64,000 bases of DNA from NCBI RefSeq assembly GCF_000737245.1, contig NZ_JPQU01000017.1, positions 82,262-146,261 on the forward strand, read 5' to 3'. A program made the position numbers and the translations under genes. This DNA is from Pseudomonas syringae. GTDB taxonomy: Bacteria > Pseudomonadota > Gammaproteobacteria > Pseudomonadales > Pseudomonadaceae. Positions within the stretch are counted from its first letter, which is position 1; each line of letters starts with the position of its first letter. Below are positions 48,595 through 56,768 of the stretch, one piece after another. The notes under the pieces were generated by a model. It searched no databases. It had not been told where the DNA came from and was given only the letters and a program-made list of their open reading frames with translations.

Positions 48595-48843
48595 TTAGAT
48601 AACCGTCAGTGGATCTTCGTCATCGCGATTAACAGTATGGTGGCGTAGATCCTTGGCTTTATAGAGCGTCAGAGCATCGGCTTCAGCTTCGGTGATGGGC
48701 ACTTTTACGCCATCTATCTCGGCCTCAGACATATGCGTGACGTCGTTAGTCGTAATCGAAACATCCACGACACGACTTCTGCGGTTCACGCCATCGAGCT
48801 GCGCTGAGCAATGCTCGTGGGTGCTGTCAAATTCGAGAGGCAT
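48595..48843 (-). CDS. Small DUF3203-like protein
   Basis: The 82-residue soluble protein starts at ATG 48843 behind AAGGAG. The core pattern VSITTNDVTHMSEAEIDGVKVPITEAEADAL resembles the Pseudomonas DUF3203 family from memory; no function is known. It begins 50 bp after the VgrG-like gene on the same strand, with no terminator seen between them, so the two may share a transcript. Confidence 0.7.
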   Translation of the reverse strand: MPLEFDSTHEHCSAQLDGVNRRSRVVDVSITTNDVTHMSEAEIDGVKVPITEAEADALTLYKAKDLRHHTVNRDDEDPLTVI

Positions 48844-48893
48844 GGTGAACTCCTTTCATGAGGGCCTACCAAATTTTCGACCCCGTTCGGGCT

Positions 48894-50870
48894 TCAATGT
48901 TCTGACCACTCTTCGGGTTGATCCTGGTCCAGAAAGTCCTGAAACAGCGAGTCACTCCAGTTTTGCTGGAACCAGTTTTTCAGGGTGATGCAATAACCGG
49001 GGTGCACCAGACAGATATTTTCCGGCGTTGCGCGATATTCGGCAGCCAGTTGGCGCAGCTGGCGCGGATTGAGCCCCAGGTTGCCGTGCTCGTCCGTCTT
49101 ACCCTCGAGCAGGAAGTGCTCCGGTTCGAGCCACGCCACATAGTGCAGGCCTGGCTGAAGCATGCGCACGATGTACCACAACCGATTCGAATACGGCTCA
49201 CCTTCAGGGGTATGTTGCCGAGTCAGGCGCAAATCGGTGTCAAATCGCCCGCTTGAAGCGGGTTCGTCCCGGGGCGGCGCCTGAGGCAGTGGCGGCTCCT
49301 GAAGCAGTAGCCGGGTATCCTCGCGGGTCACGGTGATGCCCTCGGCAGTCAGAGTGAAGGTGGCTTTATCGGTGCGCAGGCTCAGGTCCTTGGTTTTATG
49401 GGCAGGCCACAGAGGGCTGTGCTGAGTCGGCATTACATCAGACCCATTGTCGGCGACATCGAAGATGGCCGGACAATCCGCATCACCTTCGAAATATCCA
49501 ACCAGCAGTCGTCTGCCTGTCCGTAAGTCGTCAATCAGGTGCGATGCGAAACAGGCCAGTGAGCGGTGGGCGATTTTCTGGGCATCCAGTTCTGCTTGCC
49601 AATCAAATCGAATGGGTAAACGTGCTTGCTTGTCCGCATCATTGATCACCGTTTCGCCGCTGAGCAGTGTGGCTTGCTGATAGTCAGTCACCCGCTGTTT
49701 GCAATGTTTCAGCGTCGGGCGGAACGCCATCTCCCAGGGCAGCACACGAAAATGATTACGGTACCCCTGGCTGAAAGGCTCGGTGTCAAAGCAGGACTGT
49801 TGCGGGGCGACGGCCACCATCCCGGCAGTTGCCTCAATGGCCTCGACAATGGCTACGACATCCTCAGTATCCTGCCCCTCCAGGACCTGAGGCTGCTTTG
49901 CCGCATGGGTCACCTCCACCAGTAACCAGTGATCATTGAGGGCTGAAACGGGATGGTCCAGTACCTGAATGATCAGACCTGCACCGATGACATAGTCATC
50001 GCTTCGACCCAACACGACCCGCCGTTCACAACGTTGTCGCTCCAGCTGACGAGCGCTGAGCTGCCTCTCATGGGCGGACTCCTCGCTCGGCAACTGGGAG
50101 GTGGTACTTGCTTCGAATCGTTCGTTCGGCGCTTCGGATTCGCCCATGTCCATCCAGGCCTGTGTCGCAGCAGCACGTCCATGGCGATACTGGCCAGGAT
50201 AAGTGGACGCAGGATGAATCCGCCAATGCTCAGCCAAGTAGGAAATGGACCGCAGCGCAATGACATTGGGATCGCTCGACTGGAAGCGCATGGGAAGCAG
50301 TCTTTGCGCAAAACTCGCCGGATCGTCGGCAAAGACCAGGCAATGGTTGGTGGGGCAGTGCTCGAAACGAAAGTGGATACCTTCCTCCTCGCAGAGCCTT
50401 TGCAACAGATGAAGATCGCTCTCGTCATGCTGCACGCAGATCGGGCGTGGCGGATAGATGCCGACCATCTGGTCGAAACGATAGCTGGTCGAGTCCATCC
50501 CGTTTTCGCTAAGCAGCAACTTGAGAATTTGCGGCACGCTCAGCTGATGCAGTATCCGCCGCTTCTTGCCCTGCTGTAGATCCCTCAGGTGTGGGCGCAG
50601 CTCTATCCGGTACAGACTCAGGTTTGCTCCGGCGTATAGACAGGTGACGTTGCTCAGCTTGCCGTGTACCCCACGATTGGCGCCGAAGGCCAGCCAGGCG
50701 CAGCGGCGCTCAAGCCTAGCCGATTGTAGATCCGGTTCGCTGCTGATCAGATCGACGCTGAAACAGTAGGTTTCGTTAATTCCCTCTCGACCTCTGACGC
50801 TCACGACAGCCATGTCGATCTCGTTATCGTCAATGGTCAGGGTCACGGAAAGTTGTTGGTCTTCGGACAT
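48894..50870 (-). CDS. Divergent VgrG-like type VI secretion tip protein
   Basis: About 658 residues from ATG 50870 (GGAG 7 nt upstream). The first 350 residues follow the VgrG gp27-like pattern: GREGINETYCFSVDLIS, RRCAWLAFGANRGVHG, YRIELRPHLRDLQQ and ESDLHLLQRLCEEEGIHFRFEH. The gp5 OB-fold is eroded: instead of the usual GQxW..AMxIPRxGQEVIVDFLEGDPDRP it reads LRTGRRLLVGYFEGDADCPAIF. A C-terminal extension (about 530-658) carries GEPYSNRLWYIV, EGKTDEHGNLGL and ENICLVHPGYCITLKNWFQ, like the transthyretin-type tails that carry effectors. No hcp, tss or PAAR gene is near. It could be a specialised spike, an effector carrier or a decaying orphan. Confidence 0.78.
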   Translation of the reverse strand: MSEDQQLSVTLTIDDNEIDMAVVSVRGREGINETYCFSVDLISSEPDLQSARLERRCAWLAFGANRGVHGKLSNVTCLYAGANLSLYRIELRPHLRDLQQGKKRRILHQLSVPQILKLLLSENGMDSTSYRFDQMVGIYPPRPICVQHDESDLHLLQRLCEEEGIHFRFEHCPTNHCLVFADDPASFAQRLLPMRFQSSDPNVIALRSISYLAEHWRIHPASTYPGQYRHGRAAATQAWMDMGESEAPNERFEASTTSQLPSEESAHERQLSARQLERQRCERRVVLGRSDDYVIGAGLIIQVLDHPVSALNDHWLLVEVTHAAKQPQVLEGQDTEDVVAIVEAIEATAGMVAVAPQQSCFDTEPFSQGYRNHFRVLPWEMAFRPTLKHCKQRVTDYQQATLLSGETVINDADKQARLPIRFDWQAELDAQKIAHRSLACFASHLIDDLRTGRRLLVGYFEGDADCPAIFDVADNGSDVMPTQHSPLWPAHKTKDLSLRTDKATFTLTAEGITVTREDTRLLLQEPPLPQAPPRDEPASSGRFDTDLRLTRQHTPEGEPYSNRLWYIVRMLQPGLHYVAWLEPEHFLLEGKTDEHGNLGLNPRQLRQLAAEYRATPENICLVHPGYCITLKNWFQQNWSDSLFQDFLDQDQPEEWSEH

Positions 50871-51187
50871 CACATCGCTCCACCTCAAAAATAAGGGGGC
50901 AGAGGGTACGAAAAGCGAAGGTGGATAGGCATCGCTACCGGCTTTTTCGGAAAAGGACTACACATGAAAGGGCGAAGTCGCTAATTGCGGTGTAAGGCAT
51001 TACACGTCATACAACTTGAGAACGAGGCTCAAAGGGGTTTCATCTGACGCCATCACGTATAAAATGCGCCGCATGTCACGCATCAGTTCTGACATGCCAT
51101 ATTTTTAACGCTTTGCCCCGTTCGCTGTAGGTCCGTATCTGGCACCGCGCGGTGGGCGAAGCGCCATTGGATATAAAGAGAGCAAGC
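50871..51187. other. Divergent intergenic region, vgrG-like / yebC-like
   Basis: The 317 bp hold no supported gene. A weak TATAAA sits at about 51057 toward the plus-strand regulator. A six-codon frame behind AAGGA at 50964 is too short to call. Confidence 0.4.
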
Positions 51188-51892
51188 ATGGGCGCACAGT
51201 GGAAGGTCAAGCATAAAGAAGCAGCATCCAACGCCAAGGGTCGTATCTTCGGCAAGCTGTCCAAGGAAATCATGATCGCTGCTCGTGCCGGGGCAGATCC
51301 GGACATGAACCCGCGCCTCAGGCTGGTCGTCGAGCAGGCGAAAAAAGCGTCGATGCCCCGGGAAACCCTGGAGCGCGCGATCAAGAAGGGGGCGGGTTTG
51401 CTGGGCGAAAACGTCACATTCGAGCGCCTCACTTACGAAGGCTTTGCCCCGCACCGGGTGCCTGTAATCGTCGAATGCCTGACCGATAACATCAACCGCA
51501 CCGTCTCGGAAATCCGTGTGCTGTTCCGTAAAGGCCAGCTGGGCGCAGCGGGTTCGGTGTCCTGGGATTTCAACTATCAGGGCATGATCGAAGCGATGCC
51601 CATCAACCCCGATGCCGATCCTGACGAAGCGGCCATTGAAGCCGGAGCTCAGGATTGTGAGCCGGGCGAAGAGGGCGCAACCCTGTTCCTGACCGAACCC
51701 ACCGATATGGACGCTGTTTGCAAGAAGCTCCCTGAGTTCGGCTTTACCGTCCAGTCCGCCCAACTAGGCTATCGCCCGAAAAGCACAGTCGATGGCCTGA
51801 CCGAAGAGCAAATGGCAGAAGTCGAAGCGTTTCTTGCCGCCATCGACAATAACGATGACGTGCAGAACGTCTATGTGGGGCTGGCGGGGTAG
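51188..51892 (+). CDS. YebC/PmpR-family transcriptional regulator
   Basis: The 234-residue protein starts with [27 protein letters not shown], the YebC N-terminal helical domain, followed by [25 protein letters not shown] and the acidic C-terminal domain. Family members bind DNA (PmpR represses quinolone signalling in P. aeruginosa) and some act on ribosomes stalled at proline runs. Pseudomonads usually have two paralogues; this one differs from the ruvC-linked copy by its [10 protein letters not shown] start (canonical GHSKWANIKHRK). ATG 51188 follows AGAGAGCAAGC. A REP pair follows. Confidence 0.88.
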   Translation: MGAQWKVKHKEAASNAKGRIFGKLSKEIMIAARAGADPDMNPRLRLVVEQAKKASMPRETLERAIKKGAGLLGENVTFERLTYEGFAPHRVPVIVECLTDNINRTVSEIRVLFRKGQLGAAGSVSWDFNYQGMIEAMPINPDADPDEAAIEAGAQDCEPGEEGATLFLTEPTDMDAVCKKLPEFGFTVQSAQLGYRPKSTVDGLTEEQMAEVEAFLAAIDNNDDVQNVYVGLAG

Positions 51893-51920
51893 TTACTGCG
51901 CGGGCGCTGGACTAACCAAA

Positions 51921-52016
51921 CCTGTGGGAGCGAATTTATTCGCGAAGAGGCCGGTACATTCGATGCATCTTCAGGGGCCTTACTACTGCTTTCGCGAATG
52001 AATTCGCTCCCACAGG
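51921..52016. repeat. Inverted REP pair (GGGAGCGAATTCATTCGCGAA family)
   Basis: CCTGTGGGAGCGAATTTATT and its reverse complement ending CCCACAGG flank a spacer of about 45 nt. A shorter GGAGCGCCACCCCGGTCGCTCC hairpin follows at about 52052-52074. Confidence 0.87.
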
Positions 52017-52075
52017 GTCCAGCGTTCTCGAATAGACCGAACCACGTGCAAGGTGGAGCGCCACCCCGGTCGCTC

Positions 52076-53371
52076 CTACAAGGAATGCACTGTCCGCAGA
52101 CCCCGTTCGACTTCGCTCATCGCGGGCCTCTGGCCGACATCCGGCTGAATGCATCGCGCCTGTAGCTCAAGCCATTCGAGTGGGGCAGGCTCATCACAGC
52201 GCTCCAGCAGTTCCCCCAGTAAAATCCCGAAAGCCCGGGTTTCGATGCGCTCCAGCGCCTGGGCCTGTTCGACATTGGGGTGCAATGAGGCTGCGCCAAA
52301 GTCACCCAGCAAACAGTCACCCTCCGGCTCCCAGAGGATGTTGTGGCCGTACAGATCGCCATGGGTAATCCCGCGGGCATGCAGGTGAGCGGTGACTGAA
52401 GCGAGCCCGCGAGCCATGCGCAATAACACCGACAAAGACAATCGCAAGTCCACCGGGTAGACATCACGGGTGCAGGAGTCAAGGCTCGGTGGCCCGGCCA
52501 GATTGACGAAGTGAGGCGCAATAAGCTGCATGACCAATCCGGCCTGACCTTGGGGATGGTCGGGAATTCTGCCCTGAATCTCGATCAGATTCCGATGCTC
52601 GCCAGCGGCGATACAGGCGGCCATTTCATTGAGCGGCGAACCATCGCTGGTCATGCTGCCCTTATACAGTTTTACGGCCACTGGGGTTGCGGGTTGATCT
52701 GGGCTTTGCCATATGGCCCGCTGAATGATCCCCGATGCGCCTTCGCCTAACGGCTGTTGGATCAGTAATTGCTGCCATGGAATTTCTGGCCCTGGCAGCG
52801 GCGGCTGAGCCGCGCACAGCGGATTGCCTGCGAACGCGAGCCAGGCCAATGAAGGCAGCTTGAGCAGCCACTCGGGTAATTGGGTCAGCTGGTTTGCGGA
52901 AATGCGCAACAACTCCAGTTGCTGGCAACCGACAACGCTTGCAGGCAGCTCGTGCAGCCGGTTTCCGGCCAGCATCAGTTTCTGCAACGAAAGGCAGTCG
53001 CCCAGTTCGTTGGGCAATTGTTCAATCAGGTTGTCGGTGAGAATCAGCCAGCGCAGCCGCGGTGGCAGCGCCGTGCCGGGCACGTGACGAATCTGATTGG
53101 CCTTGAAGCCGACAATGCGCAGATTCTGGCAACGGCCGATGCAGGCGGGCAATTCGCTGAACTGGTTCTCGGAACAGAACAACACCTGCAGCCGGTGCAG
53201 ACGATGCAGATCGTCGGGCAGGCTTTTCAGGCGATTGCCCGTCAGGTTCAGGGTCTCCAGCGAGTCGGCCAGGTTGAATATTTCCCGGGGGAACTCATTC
53301 AGGTCACAAGACAGATCGAGCCGTTTGATTCCCGCCAGTTTCCCGGTGCGCAGTTGTTCGAGGCTATGCAT
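52076..53371 (-). CDS. Leucine-rich-repeat protein kinase
   Basis: The 431-residue protein has about seven LRRs in residues 15-190 (LETLNLTGNRLKSLP, LQVLFCSENQFSELP, LELLRISANQLTQLP). A eukaryotic-like kinase domain follows (about 203-431): Gly loop LGEGASGIIQRA, VAVKLYK (Lys234), a helix-C Glu candidate (Glu249), catalytic loop HGDLYGHNIL (Asp339, Asn344) and DFG metal motif (Asp357). All core catalytic residues are present, so it is probably active. LRR-kinase fusions are rare in bacteria and their substrates are unknown; the LRRs may recruit the target. It starts 3 bp after the TetR gene on the same strand, so the two are co-transcribed. Confidence 0.88.
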   Translation of the reverse strand: MHSLEQLRTGKLAGIKRLDLSCDLNEFPREIFNLADSLETLNLTGNRLKSLPDDLHRLHRLQVLFCSENQFSELPACIGRCQNLRIVGFKANQIRHVPGTALPPRLRWLILTDNLIEQLPNELGDCLSLQKLMLAGNRLHELPASVVGCQQLELLRISANQLTQLPEWLLKLPSLAWLAFAGNPLCAAQPPLPGPEIPWQQLLIQQPLGEGASGIIQRAIWQSPDQPATPVAVKLYKGSMTSDGSPLNEMAACIAAGEHRNLIEIQGRIPDHPQGQAGLVMQLIAPHFVNLAGPPSLDSCTRDVYPVDLRLSLSVLLRMARGLASVTAHLHARGITHGDLYGHNILWEPEGDCLLGDFGAASLHPNVEQAQALERIETRAFGILLGELLERCDEPAPLEWLELQARCIQPDVGQRPAMSEVERGLRTVHSL

Positions 53372-53374
53372 GGT

Positions 53375-53950
53375 TCAATCGCAATTCAACGGCTGGGCGG
53401 CGAGCTGCAGGCAACGCTCCACCCACTGATGAACACGTTCCAGGCTTGGCGCGGCCTCGGCGTACAGGATGCGGTAGATCAGCGGAGCGATCACCATGTC
53501 GATCAGGTCATCAGCCGGCGGGGCGCTTTCGCCTCGGGCCAGGGCACGGTCGATGATGGTCTGCACCTGGTCGCGGGTGATCCCGATACATTTGCCCGAG
53601 CAGGTCGTGGCGCTGCTGGCGACCACGTCGCGCATCATTTCCCGGCCGGGGGCTGAATTCATTTCATCCAGGTACATCTCGGTCCAGGTCAGCAGGTCGT
53701 CGCGAAAGTTTCCGCAATCGATTGGTTCATCCGGGCGCAGACGCTCAACCGCCGCGTCCGCCAGCAATGTCGTCAGGTCGCCCCAGCGGCGATAGATAGT
53801 GGACGGGGTCACACCTGCGCGAGCGGCGATCAAGGGCACGCTCAATGCACCGCGATCATGTTCGAGGAGCAGGTCACGCACGGCGCTGTGAATTGATTCC
53901 TGCACCCGGGCACTACGGCCTCCGGTGCGTATTCCTTCTTTTATAGCCAT
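53375..53950 (-). CDS. TetR-family transcriptional regulator
   Basis: The 191-residue protein has an N-terminal HTH: ARVQESIHSAVRDLLLEHDRGALSVPLIAARAGVTPSTIYRRWGDLTTLLADA, followed by a ligand-binding C-terminal helical domain with a TetR_C-type tail. ATG 53950 was chosen for AAGGTCC upstream; the longer frame to 54106 would run into the divergent MFS gene. It is divergent from the MFS transporter, the usual arrangement of a TetR repressor with its efflux target, and is followed by the LRR-kinase gene. Confidence 0.9.
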   Translation of the reverse strand: MAIKEGIRTGGRSARVQESIHSAVRDLLLEHDRGALSVPLIAARAGVTPSTIYRRWGDLTTLLADAAVERLRPDEPIDCGNFRDDLLTWTEMYLDEMNSAPGREMMRDVVASSATTCSGKCIGITRDQVQTIIDRALARGESAPPADDLIDMVIAPLIYRILYAEAAPSLERVHQWVERCLQLAAQPLNCD

Positions 53951-54010
53951 GTGACGGACCTTAACACAAAGTATTTGCTTTAAGCGCAAGCAGCTCGCAC
54001 AATCCAGAAC

Positions 54011-54023
54011 GCTAAACCTTAGC
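54011..54023. promoter_or_regulatory. Candidate TetR operator between tetR and the MFS gene
   Basis: GCTAAACCTTAGC is a perfect 5-bp inverted repeat with a 3-nt spacer in the 105-bp divergent promoter region. A second, imperfect TTGC-N7-GCAA lies about 45 bp to the left. Either could be the repressor site. Confidence 0.4.
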
Positions 54024-54055
54024 TTTAATAACGTGCCTGATCGGAGAGTGTACCC

Positions 54056-55270
54056 ATGTCCCTGAGTTTTCAGAACCCGGATGTGAATGTCAGGGGTCGC
54101 AATCATTTGGGGTTCCTGGCATTTACCACGCTGTCCTTCTTCGCTGCATCCAGTGCTCCTACGCCGCTATACCATGTGTACCAACAAGCCTGGGGTTTCT
54201 CGGCGGCCATGTTGACGCTGATTTTCGCCATGTATGCCTTCACTTTACTGGCCGCATTGTTGGTTGTCGGGTCGCTGTCGGACTACTTGGGCCGGCGACC
54301 GGTAATCTTCGCGGCGCTGGTTCTGGAAATCGTCGCCATGTTGCTGTTCATTCTAGCTGTCGATGTCAGCTGGTTATTGTTCGCGCGCCTGATTCAGGGG
54401 GTCGCAACAGGGATGGCGGGGAGCGCACTGGGTGCCGCCTTGCTCGATAGCGATGAGAAGCAGGGCCCGCTGGTCAACAGCATTGCACCGATGTTCGGCA
54501 TGGCGATCGGTGCGTTGGGTACCGGGTTGTTGGTGGAGTTGGCACCGCATCCGACATTGCTCGCGTATTGCCTGCTGCTGGCTGCATTTGTTGCCCAGGC
54601 AGTTTATATCTGGCTAATCCCCGAGACGGTCAGCCGGCAAGCTGGCGCTTGGAACTCTCTCAAGCCTTCATTGCATGTCCCGATACAGGCGCGGCGCACC
54701 TTGTTGCTGGTGCTTCCGGTGGATATTGCCGCCTGGTCGCTGGGCGGGTTTTTCCTGTCATTGACGCCTTCGTTACTGGCCGCAGCCACCGGCACCACAT
54801 CCGCTATCAATGGAGGGCTGGCGGTGGCGTCTCTAACGCTGAGTGGCGCCATGGCGATCCTGCTGCTGCGTTTGCGAGCTGCGGTCCTGGGCCTCTGGGT
54901 CGGCGCAAGTTTTTTGCCAGTGGGCGTCGCGGTTATTCTTGGCGCAGTCAATGGCGGCTGGTTGTGGCTGTTCTTTGTAGGCACTGTGATCGCCGGGATC
55001 GGTTTCGGCTCAGGCTTCCTGGGCGCCTTGCGCCTGCTGCTGCCCCTCGCCAAAGCTCATGAGCGGGCCGGGCTGATGTCGACGTTCTATGTGCTGAGCT
55101 ATCTGGCGTTCTGCATTCCGGCGCTGATCGCCGGGTTGAGCGCACACAGCTTCGGTTTGATCGCGACGACCAATGCGTATGGATCGGTGGTTATCGTGCT
55201 GGCGCTGTTCGCGTTGGCGGGACTGATCGTTCGCGCGCTGGCGAGTCGGTCGGTGGCGAGAACGATCTAG
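54056..55270 (+). CDS. Major facilitator superfamily transporter
   Basis: The 404-residue protein has 12 predicted hydrophobic helices. The MFS signature between TM2 and TM3 reads GSLSDYLGRRPVIFA, and TM4 has FARLIQGVATGMAGSALGAALLD. The family pattern suggests a drug or metabolite exporter of the DHA type; the substrate is unknown. It is divergent from a TetR regulator that presumably represses it. The start ATG at 54056 follows a GGAGAG stretch. A long AT-rich hairpin and a REP pair follow the stop. Confidence 0.88.
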   Translation: MSLSFQNPDVNVRGRNHLGFLAFTTLSFFAASSAPTPLYHVYQQAWGFSAAMLTLIFAMYAFTLLAALLVVGSLSDYLGRRPVIFAALVLEIVAMLLFILAVDVSWLLFARLIQGVATGMAGSALGAALLDSDEKQGPLVNSIAPMFGMAIGALGTGLLVELAPHPTLLAYCLLLAAFVAQAVYIWLIPETVSRQAGAWNSLKPSLHVPIQARRTLLLVLPVDIAAWSLGGFFLSLTPSLLAAATGTTSAINGGLAVASLTLSGAMAILLLRLRAAVLGLWVGASFLPVGVAVILGAVNGGWLWLFFVGTVIAGIGFGSGFLGALRLLLPLAKAHERAGLMSTFYVLSYLAFCIPALIAGLSAHSFGLIATTNAYGSVVIVLALFALAGLIVRALASRSVARTI

Positions 55271-55366
55271 ACCGTGAATTGAACCGCGTTCCCTTAGGAG
55301 CTAACTTATTGGCGAGGCGGCGTGTCAGGTGATGCCTCGCGAACAAGCTCAATCTCACCAAATAAA

Positions 55367-55397
55367 ACATAAATCATTTAATTCAAATGATTTATGT
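55367..55397. repeat. Perfect 13-bp AT-rich inverted repeat
   Basis: ACATAAATCATTT, a 5-nt spacer AATTC, and AAATGATTTATGT form a perfect hairpin about 100 bp after the MFS stop, directly abutting a REP copy. Base composition is far more AT-rich than the surroundings. There is no T tract, so it is not a classical terminator. Confidence 0.8.
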
Positions 55398-55483
55398 GGG
55401 AGCGAGCTTGCTCGCGAAGCGGTCGGAACTCTCAAGTATTGTTTAAACCTGATACCCCCTTCGCGAGCAAGCTCGCTCCCCCG
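55395..55483. repeat. Inverted REP pair (GAGCGAGCTTGCTCGCGAA family)
   Basis: TGTGGGAGCGAGCTTGCTCG and its reverse complement about 50 nt later. This is a third REP family in the window, lying between convergent MFS and M14 genes. Confidence 0.87.
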
Positions 55484-55542
55484 AGTTCACGGCTTGCTGC
55501 GCGATGCGGGCACTGCTGCTACCGGTCGGGCGGGGTCATGTT

Positions 55543-56682
55543 TTAGCGCAAGGTCGGTGCCATCTCCGCCAATGTGGTCAGCACGTCCTTGGCCAATTGT
55601 TTTGAGCGCTTACCGTCCCAGCCGGTGGTGGGGTTAGGCGCGTCGTCGTTGTCCTTGAACGGCATTTCCAGAGTGAGCGAGAGGCATTGGTACTTTTCCC
55701 CGACGCTGTTACATGCCAGATTCATGTTGGCCTGGCCCGGTTGCGAGCGCTGGTAGCCATAACGGGTCTGGAAGTCTCGGGTGATTTCACTCAGCCGGCT
55801 GCGGAAATGCTCTTCCAGTGCCTGCTGTTTCGCGGTGTAACCTGGATTGCCCTCACAGGCGGCGGTGAAGACGTAAGGAATTTCTTCGTCACCATGTACG
55901 TCGAGGAACATGTCGACGCCATACTTTTCCATCTGCTGCTTGACGAAGAACACCTCGGGGCTGCTGTCCTGAGTTGAATCCTGCCAGGCGCGGTTGAGGT
56001 CCTTGCCGTTGGCATTGGTGCGCAAATGCCCGTGGAACGAGCCATCCGGATTCATGTGTGGAACCAGATACAGGTCGGCCAGTTCCAGTAGCTGAGCCAG
56101 CACAGGGTCATTGGGTTCTTGCAGCCGATCGATCACGCCCTCCATGAACCATTCGGCCATATGTTCACCGGGATGCTGCTGGGCAATGATCCAGATCTTG
56201 CGTTTGCCCTGGGTGCCGTCGCCTTTGCGCAGCAGAGGGATATCACGGCCTTCGACACTTTTACCGGTCGCCAGCAATTGTGTGCCGGCTTTATCCAGCG
56301 CCTGTCCGATCAGCCACTCATGACGTTCACGGCTGTAGGGTTCGAAGTAGGCAAACCAGACCTGCGGCTGCTCGGGCGTCAGCTCGAAATTCAACGCTCG
56401 ACCATCGAAAGTGGAAGGCACGCGAAACCAGTTTTGCTGATCGTATGAAGCAGCCGCGTTATAGCCGGTCCAGGCATTGTTGTAGCTGGACTGGCTGGCG
56501 TTGCCCAGGCTGAATCCATGGGGCTGACCCACCTGCAGGCCTTCGACCTTGAAGTGGAACCATTGGAAGTGCGGGCTGCGTGTATCGGGGCGGATTGCCA
56601 GTTGAATCCGGGCAGGGTTGCTGGCGTCTATCACTTCGATATTGCCGCTATCGAAATCGGCGCTGATCTTGAGAGAAGTCAC
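55543..56682 (-). CDS. M14-family carboxypeptidase, cytosolic-carboxypeptidase-like
   Basis: The 379-residue protein has no signal peptide. An N-terminal beta-rich domain (about 1-115, ending FAYFEPYSRERH) precedes a zinc carboxypeptidase domain. Zinc ligands are His170 and Glu173 in QQHPGEHMAEWF and His263 in FLDVHGDEE; the catalytic Glu339 is in LTLEMPF, and NGKDLNRAW provides substrate contacts. This arrangement is that of CCP-like M14 enzymes, which in eukaryotes trim C-terminal glutamates from tubulin. The bacterial substrate is unknown. The gene is monocistronic by spacing. Confidence 0.9.
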   Translation of the reverse strand: MTSLKISADFDSGNIEVIDASNPARIQLAIRPDTRSPHFQWFHFKVEGLQVGQPHGFSLGNASQSSYNNAWTGYNAAASYDQQNWFRVPSTFDGRALNFELTPEQPQVWFAYFEPYSRERHEWLIGQALDKAGTQLLATGKSVEGRDIPLLRKGDGTQGKRKIWIIAQQHPGEHMAEWFMEGVIDRLQEPNDPVLAQLLELADLYLVPHMNPDGSFHGHLRTNANGKDLNRAWQDSTQDSSPEVFFVKQQMEKYGVDMFLDVHGDEEIPYVFTAACEGNPGYTAKQQALEEHFRSRLSEITRDFQTRYGYQRSQPGQANMNLACNSVGEKYQCLSLTLEMPFKDNDDAPNPTTGWDGKRSKQLAKDVLTTLAEMAPTLR

Positions 56683-56768
56683 GGTTCGGTCCTGTGTACG
56701 TTGGTGCCAATTGTGGCGCCTACTTTACACGCAACCGAGGGCTGGGCAGCGACCTGAAATGCAGCGAT

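Noticed and set aside
50964..50984. Six-codon frame behind an AAGGA in the gap before the YebC-like gene
   Set aside because: Too short to support as a gene; could be a leader peptide but there is no attenuator hairpin evident.
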